From Azoarcus sp. CIB (GTDB taxonomy: Bacteria; Pseudomonadota; Gammaproteobacteria; Burkholderiales; Rhodocyclaceae): a stretch of DNA of 64,000 nucleotides. Made by a program: the position numbers and the translations under genes. Under the pieces are notes generated by a model. That model was given only the letters and a program-made list of their open reading frames with translations, searched no databases and was not told the DNA's origin. The stretch is taken from NCBI RefSeq assembly GCF_001190925.1, contig NZ_CP011072.1, forward strand, positions 3,224,001 to 3,288,000, read 5' to 3'. Each line of letters begins with the position of its first letter. Position 1 is the stretch's first letter. This document shows, in pieces, positions 42,744 to 50,063 of this stretch.

Positions 42744-43622
42744 TTATAGTCGGCCCATCGAACCGCCGACGCGTTTCACAAGGCTCACCAGCCGCGGTCC
42801 GATGTCTTCCACGAGCTTTTCAGGGGTGAGCATGAAGGCGGGGCCGCCGCAGTTGAACGCCATGAGGCCGCTGTTCGGACTCATGAACGGGACACCGACG
42901 GCGTAGATGTCCTTGTCCCAATCGCCCAAGGAAATGCAGAAGCCCCGTTCCGCGTAGTCGCGGAATCCCTGCTCGATGCCGGCCTTGATGCGTGGCCATT
43001 GCGCCTCATCGCGCAGGCGAATCTGATCCATCAGGAAATTGCGCTCCGCCTCGGGGGCGCCGGCGAGATACGCGCGCCCCATCGACGTCGTAGCGAGCGA
43101 CAGGCGTGCGCCGATTCCACGTTGCAGGCTGATGGGGGCGCTGCTGCGCACGGTCTCCACATAGACCATGCTCAGGCGGTCGCGAATGCCCACCGAGACG
43201 GAGACGCGCGAGTACTCCGCGAGTTCTTCCATCAAGGGTCGGGCGATCTGGCGGATGTCGAGGTTCGACAGCTTGGCGTAGCCGAGCGACAGCACGCCGG
43301 CGCCGAGGCTGTACTTGCCGAGCGTGTCGATGAAATCGAGGTAGCCGAGCTTCACGAGGGTGCCGGCGAGGCGCGAAACGGTGGGTTTCGGGATGCCCGT
43401 GCGCCGCGCCAGTTCGGTGATGCCGAGATAACGCTCGCCGGGGCCGAAACAACGCAGCACTTCGAGACCGCGCGCCAGGGCCGTGACGAACTGCCGGTCC
43501 TTGCCTTGCTCCTCGTCGTCGAAACGTTCGATGTCGTTGCTCTCGTGACTGTGCGCCACCCCGGTCTCCTTTTTCTCGGGCCTTTGCGGGCCCGATTGCG
43601 CGAACTTTTTCAATGTTGTCAT
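42744..43622 (-). CDS. IclR family transcriptional regulator
   Basis: 292-residue regulator from the ATG at 43622 (MTTLKKFAQSGPQRPEKKET); the frame is open 18 codons further but that start lies in the operator region. The winged HTH (LGITELARRTGIPKPTVSRL) is near residues 80-100 and the IclR effector domain follows (SMVYVETVRSSAPISLQRGI, ATSMGRAYLAG variant). The N-terminal tail of some 60 charged residues is longer than usual. It is divergent from the hydratase gene and heads the dehydrogenase-transporter side, so it likely controls both arms through the sites at 43657-43823. Confidence 0.92.
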   Translation of the reverse strand: MTTLKKFAQSGPQRPEKKETGVAHSHESNDIERFDDEEQGKDRQFVTALARGLEVLRCFGPGERYLGITELARRTGIPKPTVSRLAGTLVKLGYLDFIDTLGKYSLGAGVLSLGYAKLSNLDIRQIARPLMEELAEYSRVSVSVGIRDRLSMVYVETVRSSAPISLQRGIGARLSLATTSMGRAYLAGAPEAERNFLMDQIRLRDEAQWPRIKAGIEQGFRDYAERGFCISLGDWDKDIYAVGVPFMSPNSGLMAFNCGGPAFMLTPEKLVEDIGPRLVSLVKRVGGSMGRL

Positions 43623-43656
43623 TGCGGTTTTCCCCCAGTCAACTTTTTCGATCCGC

Positions 43657-43675
43657 TGATTCGCTGTGCGGACCA
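43657..43675. repeat. 19-bp direct repeat, copy 1 (iclR side)
   Basis: TGATTCGCTGTGCGGACCA, identical to the copy at 43805-43823. Its core TTCGC-TGT-GCGGA is an imperfect palindrome. This copy lies 35 bp upstream of the iclR start. Confidence 0.7.
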
Positions 43676-43707
43676 TTCACGGCATATTTCGGCCTGGGCG
43701 CCTTTTG

Positions 43708-43722
43708 TGGGAATTATTCCCC
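43708..43722. promoter_or_regulatory. IclR-like palindromic operator
   Basis: TGGGAATTATTCCCC agrees at 12 of 14 defined positions with the E. coli IclR consensus TGGAAATNATTTCCA. It is midway in the iclR/hydratase intergenic region. The match is seen; binding by this IclR protein is inferred. Confidence 0.55.
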
Positions 43723-43804
43723 ATATTCCCAAGCAGTTAGAGTACGGTTTACAACGCCATTTCGATTCAGTACTGTTACGTCGATGTTCCATTTTACACA
43801 CCAT

Positions 43805-43823
43805 TGATTCGCTGTGCGGACCA
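43805..43823. repeat. 19-bp direct repeat, copy 2 (hydratase side)
   Basis: Second exact copy of TGATTCGCTGTGCGGACCA, ending six bases before the hydratase ATG. It overlaps the place of the ribosome site, so a protein bound here would block the start region directly. Confidence 0.7.
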
Positions 43824-43829
43824 AAAGCC

Positions 43830-44600
43830 ATGAACGAAGTCCTTCTCGCGGGACCGTCGGACGGCGTCGCCGTTCTGACCATTAATCGCCCCGAAGCCCG
43901 AAACGCGCTGAACCAGAGGGTGCGACAGCAACTCGCCGAGCACTTCGCGGCCCTCGGACGCGACCCGGAAACGCGTTGCATCGTGCTGACCGGCGGCAGT
44001 AGTTTCTTCGCAGCGGGCGCCGACCTGAAAGAGATCGCGGGCGCCTTCCCGATAGAGTTGCATCTGCGGAATGTTCACCGCCTGTGGCAGGCGATCGCGG
44101 AATGCCCGAAACCCGTCATCGCGGCCGTGAACGGCTATGCCCTGGGCGGCGGCTGCGAACTCGCGATGCACGCCGACATCATCGTCGCGGGCGACGGCGC
44201 GAAGTTCGGCCAGCCCGAGATCAAGGTCGGCATCATGCCCGGCGCGGGCGGCACGCAGCGCCTCACGCGCGCGATCGGCAAATTCCAGGCGATGAAGCTC
44301 TTGCTCACCGGCCAGCCGATCAGTGGCAAGGAAGCGTTCGCGATGGGGCTGGCGAGCGAAGTGGTGCCGGACGATGAGGTCCAGGCGCGTGCGCTCGAAC
44401 TCGCGCGGATGATTGCCCAGCAGCCGCCGCTCGCCGCGACACAGATCAAGGAAGTCCTGCTCGCGGGCCAGAACGCGCCGCTCGATGCCGCCCTGATGCT
44501 CGAACGGAAGGCCTTCCAGCTGCTGTTCGCGAGCGAGGACCAGAAGGAAGGCATGGCCGCCTTCTTCGAAAAGCGCAAACCCTTCTATCGAGGCCGATAA
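43830..44600 (+). CDS. Enoyl-CoA hydratase/isomerase family protein
   Basis: Crotonase-fold enzyme of 256 residues that adds water to 2-enoyl-CoA. Both catalytic glutamates are kept: E110 in GGGCELAMHAD and E130 in GQPEIKVGIMPGAGGTQRL, so hydratase activity is expected. AAGADLKEIA forms part of the oxyanion hole. It is the first gene of the plus-strand arm, and its stop is directly followed by the ATG of the dehydrogenase gene with no spacing. PaaF-type function (hydration of dehydroadipyl-CoA) is plausible. Confidence 0.94.
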   Translation: MNEVLLAGPSDGVAVLTINRPEARNALNQRVRQQLAEHFAALGRDPETRCIVLTGGSSFFAAGADLKEIAGAFPIELHLRNVHRLWQAIAECPKPVIAAVNGYALGGGCELAMHADIIVAGDGAKFGQPEIKVGIMPGAGGTQRLTRAIGKFQAMKLLLTGQPISGKEAFAMGLASEVVPDDEVQARALELARMIAQQPPLAATQIKEVLLAGQNAPLDAALMLERKAFQLLFASEDQKEGMAAFFEKRKPFYRGR

Positions 44601-46121
44601 ATGAACTCATCCTCCAATTCGCCGACGCTGCTCGGCATCGTCGGTGCCGGCCTGATGGGCCGCGGCATCGCGCAGATCGCGATCCAGGGCGGCATTTCCG
44701 TCCTGCTTTACGACAATCGCCCGCGCGGCGCGGAAGAGGCCCGCGGGGCGATCGCGGCGACGCTGACGATGCTCGCGGACAAGGGAAAGATCACCGCAGC
44801 CGACGCCGACGCGGCCGGCGCGCGCCTGACGGTTGCGTCAAGTATCGAAGAACTGGCCCCCTGCACGACGGTGATCGAGGCGATCATCGAAAGACTCGAC
44901 GCAAAGAAGGCCCTCTTCGAACAACTCGAAGGCGTCGTCGGCGACACCTGCATCCTCGCGACGAACACGTCGTCGCTATCCGTCACCGAGATCGCCGCCG
45001 CCTGCCGGCTGCCCGGTCGGGTTGCGGGTTTCCATTTCTTCAGCCCCGTTCCGCTGATGAAGATCGTCGAGGTCATCAGCGGTCCGCTTACCGATGACGG
45101 CATCGCCGACACGCTCACCGCGATGGCCCGCCAGATGGGCCACACTCCGGTGCGCGCCGCCGATACGCCCGGCTTCATCGTCAACCACGCAGGCCGCGGC
45201 TACCTCACCGAATCGCTGCGCGTGCTCGGCGAGAACATCGCCGACTTTCCGGAGATCGACCGCATCCTGCGCGAGGCGGCGGGCTTCCGCATGGGGCCGT
45301 TCGAACTGCTCGACCTCACCGGCCTGGACGTCTCCCAGCCCGTCATGGAATCGATCTACGACCAGTTCTACCAGGAGCCGCGCTTCCGCCCCTCCCCCAT
45401 CGCACGCCAGCGTCTCGCCGCGCGCCTGCTCGGGCGCAAGACCGGTCGCGGTTTCTACCGCTATGACGGCAACCGCAAGCAGGAGGCGGAAAGTGCCCCC
45501 GTCCCGACACGCACGAACACGCCGGTATGGCTTGCCACGCGCGACGCCGTGGCCCACTCCGGGGTCATTGCGCTGCTGCAGTCCCTCGGCGCCGAGTTCG
45601 AGCATGGGGAACGCCCGTCGGCACACTCGCTGTGCCTCGTGCTGCCGGTCGGCCGGGACGCGACCAGCGCCGCCGTCGCCGCGCAGCTCGATCCGAGGCG
45701 CACAGTCGGCCTCGACCCGCTGTTTCTCACCGGCCACCGCACGCTGATGACGACGCCGATCACCGCGCCCGAGGTCCGTGACGCGGCGCATGGCCTTTTC
45801 GCGAGTGACGGCATTCCGGTCTCGGTCATCCGCGACAGCGCAGGCTTCGTCGCGCAGCGCGTGATCGCGACGATCGTCAACATCGGGTGCGACATCGCGC
45901 AACAGGCGATCGCCACGCCGCAGGACATCGACAAGGCCGTCACGCTGGGCCTCGGCTACCCCAAGGGCCCGCTCGCGATGGGCGACGCGCTCGGCGCCGC
46001 GACCGTGCTGCGCATCCTCGACAACCTGTTCGATTTCTACCGCGATCCCCGCTACCGCCCGAGCCCCTGGCTGAAACGCCGCGCGCTGCTCGGTCTGTCC
46101 CTGCTCACCCCGGAAAACTGA
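44601..46121 (+). CDS. 3-hydroxyacyl-CoA dehydrogenase, PaaH/DcaH-like
   Basis: NAD-dependent oxidation of 3-hydroxyacyl-CoA to 3-oxoacyl-CoA. The 506-residue protein has an N-terminal NAD fold (GIVGAGLMGRGIAQIAIQGG), the catalytic-His segment GFHFFSPVPLMKIVEVI, a first C-terminal domain (TPGFIVNHAGRGYLTESLRV) and a second one near the end (GFVAQRVIATIVNIGCDIAQ, GLGYPKGPLAMGDALG). This long two-domain form is typical of 3-hydroxyadipyl-CoA dehydrogenases of phenylacetate and dicarboxylate pathways rather than of fatty-acid FadB. Thus the class is sure, the adipyl substrate is inference. Confidence 0.93.
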   Translation: MNSSSNSPTLLGIVGAGLMGRGIAQIAIQGGISVLLYDNRPRGAEEARGAIAATLTMLADKGKITAADADAAGARLTVASSIEELAPCTTVIEAIIERLDAKKALFEQLEGVVGDTCILATNTSSLSVTEIAAACRLPGRVAGFHFFSPVPLMKIVEVISGPLTDDGIADTLTAMARQMGHTPVRAADTPGFIVNHAGRGYLTESLRVLGENIADFPEIDRILREAAGFRMGPFELLDLTGLDVSQPVMESIYDQFYQEPRFRPSPIARQRLAARLLGRKTGRGFYRYDGNRKQEAESAPVPTRTNTPVWLATRDAVAHSGVIALLQSLGAEFEHGERPSAHSLCLVLPVGRDATSAAVAAQLDPRRTVGLDPLFLTGHRTLMTTPITAPEVRDAAHGLFASDGIPVSVIRDSAGFVAQRVIATIVNIGCDIAQQAIATPQDIDKAVTLGLGYPKGPLAMGDALGAATVLRILDNLFDFYRDPRYRPSPWLKRRALLGLSLLTPEN

Positions 46122-46150
46122 TTCCCCGAACATCGAAACGAGGACCCTTC

Positions 46151-47353
46151 ATGCTCGACGCCTACCTCTACGCTGGTCTGCGGACCCCCTTCGGACGCCA
46201 CGCCGGCGCGCTCGCTCCCGTGCGTCCTGACGACCTGGTTGCGACCGTGATGCGGAAACTGCTGGCCGATTCGCCCTTCTCCCCCGAACAGGTCGAGGAC
46301 GTGATCCTGGGCTGCGCATGCCAGGCCGGCGAAGACAGCCGCAACATCGCACGCCACGCCGCGCTGCTTGCCGGACTGCCGGCGACCACCCCCGGTCAGA
46401 CCGTCAACCGCCTGTGCTCGAGCGGCCTCGCGGCCGTCCTCGACGCGGCGCGCGCGATCACCTGCGGCGATGGCGATCTCTACATTGCCGGCGGCGTCGA
46501 GAGCATGAGCCGCGCACCGTTCGTCGTCGCCAAGAGCGAATCGGCCTTCGGGCGCGACTTCAAGGTGTTCGACTCGTCGATCGGCGCCCGCTTCCCGAAT
46601 CCGCGCATCACTGCGCAATACGGCGGCGACACGATGCCGGAGACCGCCGACAACGTCGCGCGCGAGCTCGGTCTGACGCGCGAGGAGAGCGACCGCTTCG
46701 CCGCGGACTCGCAGGCGAAGTTCGCTGCCGCGCAGGAAAGCGGTTTCTTCGACGGCGAGATCCTGCCGATCGAGGTGCCCACCGGGAAGAAGTCGCCCCC
46801 GCTGCGCGTCAGCCACGACGAGCACCCGCGCCCCGAAAGCACGCACGACGCGCTGTCGCGGCTGCGCGCGCTGCATGACGGCGGCGTCGTGACCGCGGGC
46901 AACGCGTCCGGCGTCAATGACGGCGCCGTCGCGCTGTTCCTCGGCAACCGCGCGATCGGCGAAAGGGTCGGCGCGAAGCCGATGGCGCGCATCCTCGCCG
47001 GCGCGGCGGTGGGTGTCGAACCGCGCGTGATGGGGATCGGCCCCGCCCATGCGATTCCCAAGGCGCTCGCGCGCGCCGGTCTGACGCTGGCCGACATGGA
47101 CGTCATCGAGATCAACGAGGCCTTCGCTTCCCAGGTGCTCGGCTGCCTGAAGCTGATGAACGTCGCCTTCGACGATCCGCGCGTGAATCCCAACGGCGGC
47201 GCGATCGCGGTCGGACACCCGCTCGGGGCCTCCGGAGCGCGCCTCGCGCTGACCGCCGCCCGCGAACTCGAACGCCGCAACGGTCGCTACGCGGTGCTGA
47301 GCCTGTGCATCGGCGTGGGCCAGGGGCTGGCCGTCGTCATCGAACGCATCTAA
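46151..47353 (+). CDS. Acetyl-CoA acyltransferase, 3-oxoadipyl-CoA thiolase-like
   Basis: Thiolase of 400 residues from the ATG at 46151, with GAGGA upstream. Catalytic residues are C89 (VNRLCSSGLA), H356 (VGHPLGASGAR) and C386 (LSLCIGVGQG). Segments such as IAGGVESMSRAPFVVAKSES, DTMPETADNVARELGL and TAGNASGVNDGAVALFL follow PcaF/PaaJ more closely than FadA, which points to cleavage of 3-oxoadipyl-CoA to succinyl-CoA and acetyl-CoA. It is 29 bp after the dehydrogenase and 14 bp before the CoA-transferase. Confidence 0.93.
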   Translation: MLDAYLYAGLRTPFGRHAGALAPVRPDDLVATVMRKLLADSPFSPEQVEDVILGCACQAGEDSRNIARHAALLAGLPATTPGQTVNRLCSSGLAAVLDAARAITCGDGDLYIAGGVESMSRAPFVVAKSESAFGRDFKVFDSSIGARFPNPRITAQYGGDTMPETADNVARELGLTREESDRFAADSQAKFAAAQESGFFDGEILPIEVPTGKKSPPLRVSHDEHPRPESTHDALSRLRALHDGGVVTAGNASGVNDGAVALFLGNRAIGERVGAKPMARILAGAAVGVEPRVMGIGPAHAIPKALARAGLTLADMDVIEINEAFASQVLGCLKLMNVAFDDPRVNPNGGAIAVGHPLGASGARLALTAARELERRNGRYAVLSLCIGVGQGLAVVIERI

Positions 47354-47367
47354 CGAGGAATTCCGCA

Positions 47368-48591
47368 ATGTCAGGAGCACTTTCACATATTCGCGTCCTC
47401 GACCTGTCACGGGTCCTCGCGGGTCCGTGGGCCAGCCAGACGCTGGCCGACCTCGGCGCCGAGGTCATCAAGATCGAGCGTCCGGACGTCGGCGACGACA
47501 CGCGCGGCTGGGGCCCTCCCTACCTGAAGGACGAGGCCGGCAACGAGACCAGGGAAGCGGCGTACTTTCTCGCCGCCAACCGCGGCAAGAAGTCCGTCAC
47601 CATCAACCTGTCGAAGCCCGCGGGGCAAGCGCTGATCCGCCGGCTCGCGGCAGAGAGCGACGTCTTCATCGAGAACTACAAGGTCGGCGACATGGCGCGC
47701 TACGGCCTGTCGTACGACGACCTGAAGAAGATCAACCCGCGGCTGGTCTACTGCTCGATCACCGGCTTCGGCCAGACCGGCCCCCTGTCGCATCTTGCCG
47801 GTTACGACTTCATCATCCAGGGCATGGGCGGCCTGATGAGCATCACCGGCGAGCGCGACGACCTGCCCGGCGGCGGCCCGCAGAAGCTCGGCGTCGCCTT
47901 TGCCGACCTGATGACCGGCGTGTATTCGACCGTCGCGATCCTCGCGGCACTCGCACACCGCGACAAATCCGGCGAGGGTCAGTACATCGACATGGCGCTG
48001 CTCGACGTGCAGGTCGCGACGATGGCCAACATGAACATGAACTATCTCGTGTCGGGCAAGATCCCGAAACGCCAGGGCAACGCCCACGCCAACATCGTGC
48101 CCTACCAGGTGTTCAAGTCGCGGGACGGCCACCTCGTGCTCGCGGTCGGCAACGATGGACAGTTCATCAAATTCTGCGAAATCGCTGGCTGCCCGGAATT
48201 CGCCAAGGACGAACGCTTCGCAACGAACGCCGGACGCGTGCGCAACCGCGAGACGCTCGTGCCGATGCTGCAGGAAGTCCTGCAGACGCGCACGACCGAC
48301 GAATGGATCGCGCCGCTGGAATCCGCCGGCGTGCCCTGCGGACCGATCAACAACATCGCCCAGGCGTTCGAGAACCCGCAGGTCAAGCACCGGCAGATGA
48401 AGGTCGATCTGCCGCATCCCCTGTCGGGCACCGTGCCGTCGGTCGCCAACCCGATCCGCTTCTCCGCGACGCCGATCAGCTACCGCAGCGCGCCGCCGCT
48501 GCTCGGCCAGCACACGCACGACGTGCTCACGACGCTCGCCGGCCTGTCCGAGGCTGCGATCGAGGATCTGAAGGCGAATGCCGTGATCTGA
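47368..48591 (+). CDS. Class III CoA-transferase (CaiB/BaiF family)
   Basis: Moves CoA between carboxylic acids, 407 residues. The start VLDLSRVLAGPWASQTLADL and the RPDVGDDTRGWGPP segment are family hallmarks. The catalytic aspartate is D180 in GVAFADLMTGVYS. It resembles succinyl-CoA:dicarboxylate (glutarate or HMG type) CoA-transferases, so it probably activates the imported acid with succinyl-CoA made by the thiolase step. It is the last gene of the hydratase arm and is followed by a GC hairpin. Confidence 0.92.
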   Translation: MSGALSHIRVLDLSRVLAGPWASQTLADLGAEVIKIERPDVGDDTRGWGPPYLKDEAGNETREAAYFLAANRGKKSVTINLSKPAGQALIRRLAAESDVFIENYKVGDMARYGLSYDDLKKINPRLVYCSITGFGQTGPLSHLAGYDFIIQGMGGLMSITGERDDLPGGGPQKLGVAFADLMTGVYSTVAILAALAHRDKSGEGQYIDMALLDVQVATMANMNMNYLVSGKIPKRQGNAHANIVPYQVFKSRDGHLVLAVGNDGQFIKFCEIAGCPEFAKDERFATNAGRVRNRETLVPMLQEVLQTRTTDEWIAPLESAGVPCGPINNIAQAFENPQVKHRQMKVDLPHPLSGTVPSVANPIRFSATPISYRSAPPLLGQHTHDVLTTLAGLSEAAIEDLKANAVI

Positions 48592-48597
48592 GACAAT

Positions 48598-48627
48598 GCC
48601 CGCCGCGCGCCACGAGCGGCGGCGGGC
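48598..48627 (+). terminator. GC hairpin after the CoA-transferase gene
   Basis: Nine-bp perfect stem GCCCGCCGC (48598-48606) / GCGGCGGGC (48619-48627) with a 12-nt loop, seven bases after the stop. It is followed by GTTCGGTTTG, a weak T-rich tail. Confidence 0.5.
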
Positions 48628-48702
48628 GTTCGGTTTGCCGGATAGCCGAACGGACGGCCGCAAAGGCGCGTCCCGCAACGAGACGTCGTCAGGACCCCCG
48701 AA

Positions 48703-49956
48703 TTGATTTCCCCCGTGGTACACAAGCTGTGGCTGCAGGTCTTCCTGCCATACGCCATCGGTTACTTCCTTTCCTATCTGCTGCGGACCGTCAACGCGGT
48801 CATGGCGCCCGAGCTGTCCCACGGCCTCGGCATCTCTGCAGCGGACCTCGGACTGCTGACGAGCGCTTACCTCGCCGCCTTCGCCGTGATGCAGCTGCCG
48901 CTGGGGATCTGTCTCGACCGTTTCGGCCCGCGGCGCGTGCAGGCTGCATTGCTGCTTATCGCCGCGCTCGGCTGTGCTGGCTTCGCACTGGGGCAGAACC
49001 TCACTCAGTTGTTCATTGCACGGGCCCTGATCGGCGCGGGCGTATCGGCGAGCCTGATGGCCGCCTACAAATCGTTCTCGCTGTGGTTCCCGCCGAGCCG
49101 GCAGGCATCGCTCAACGCCGCAATCATGGTCGCAGGCGGCCTCGGCGCGCTCACGTCCAGCAGTCCGTTCAGCCTCCTTCTGCCGATCGTCGGCTGGCGC
49201 TGGATCTTCGCCAGCCTCGCGCTCCTTGCGGTCGCCGTCGCGATCCTCATTCTGCGCTCGCCCGAAAAGCCGATCGCCAGTCATGCCCAGGGGATGCGCG
49301 AACAGCTCGCGGTACTCCGCGACATCATGGGCAGCCGCAACTTCTGGCGTTTCGCGCCGCTGATCGCGACGATGAACGGCGGCTTCACCGCCCTGCAAAG
49401 CCTGTGGGCCATACCGTGGCTCACCGAGGTCGTCGGCCTCGACCGCAACGGCGCCGCGTGGTATCTGCTGCTGCTCAACCTCGCGCTGATGGCGGGCTAC
49501 GCGACCGTCGCGACCCAGCTGCATCGAGTGACGCGCCGTGGTTGGAGCCTCGGGCACATCATCGTCGGGGGCGGCGTGCTGCTGCAGCTCACCTCGCTCG
49601 CCGTGATCGTCGGCGCGCCCGGCGGCTCGACGCTGTGGGTGCTGCTCGGGCTCGTGTACGCGACGACGAACCTCACGTACGCGCACCACGCGAGCCGCTA
49701 CCCGTCGGCCGTCTCAGGACGCGCGAACACCTGCCTCAATCTCGCGATGTTCGCGGGCAGCTTCGCCTTCCAGTGGGGCTTCGGCCTCGTCGCCGATATT
49801 ACCGAAGCACAGGGACGCACGCACGCGGAAGGTCTGACACTCGCGTGGGGACTGCTCCTCACGCTGCAGGTCGCAGCACTGCTCTGGTTCGTCGCCAGCC
49901 GCGAACCCAAGGGCGCGACCGGGACCGGAACGACGTCCGAGGTACGCGTAAAGTAA
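48703..49956 (+). CDS. MFS transporter
   Basis: Inner-membrane carrier of about 417 residues with 12 hydrophobic helices. The first loop has LGICLDRFGPRRVQAALLL, the MFS signature, and helix 1 reads FLPYAIGYFLSYLLRTVNAV. No ATG is available near the expected start: the frame opens with TTG at 48703 (AGGA upstream) or GTG at 48715, so the start is uncertain. It follows the catabolic arm by 111 bp and a hairpin, so it may be a separate gene. The substrate is unknown. Confidence 0.88.
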   Translation: MISPVVHKLWLQVFLPYAIGYFLSYLLRTVNAVMAPELSHGLGISAADLGLLTSAYLAAFAVMQLPLGICLDRFGPRRVQAALLLIAALGCAGFALGQNLTQLFIARALIGAGVSASLMAAYKSFSLWFPPSRQASLNAAIMVAGGLGALTSSSPFSLLLPIVGWRWIFASLALLAVAVAILILRSPEKPIASHAQGMREQLAVLRDIMGSRNFWRFAPLIATMNGGFTALQSLWAIPWLTEVVGLDRNGAAWYLLLLNLALMAGYATVATQLHRVTRRGWSLGHIIVGGGVLLQLTSLAVIVGAPGGSTLWVLLGLVYATTNLTYAHHASRYPSAVSGRANTCLNLAMFAGSFAFQWGFGLVADITEAQGRTHAEGLTLAWGLLLTLQVAALLWFVASREPKGATGTGTTSEVRVK

Positions 49957-50000
49957 TACCTGAACATCGGCATCCATCGATTTCCGTCGTCCAGAAAGCA

Positions 50001-50032
50001 AAAACCCGCACCAGTAATGGTGCGGGTTTTTT
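50001..50032. terminator. Strong bidirectional terminator between the MFS gene and acnB
   Basis: Twelve-bp perfect stem AAAACCCGCACC (50001-50012) / GGTGCGGGTTTT (50019-50030) with loop AGTAAT and two more T. It serves both convergent genes. Confidence 0.92.
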
Positions 50033-50063
50033 GGAATGCTGACTGAAGCTTACGGTTTAGGCA

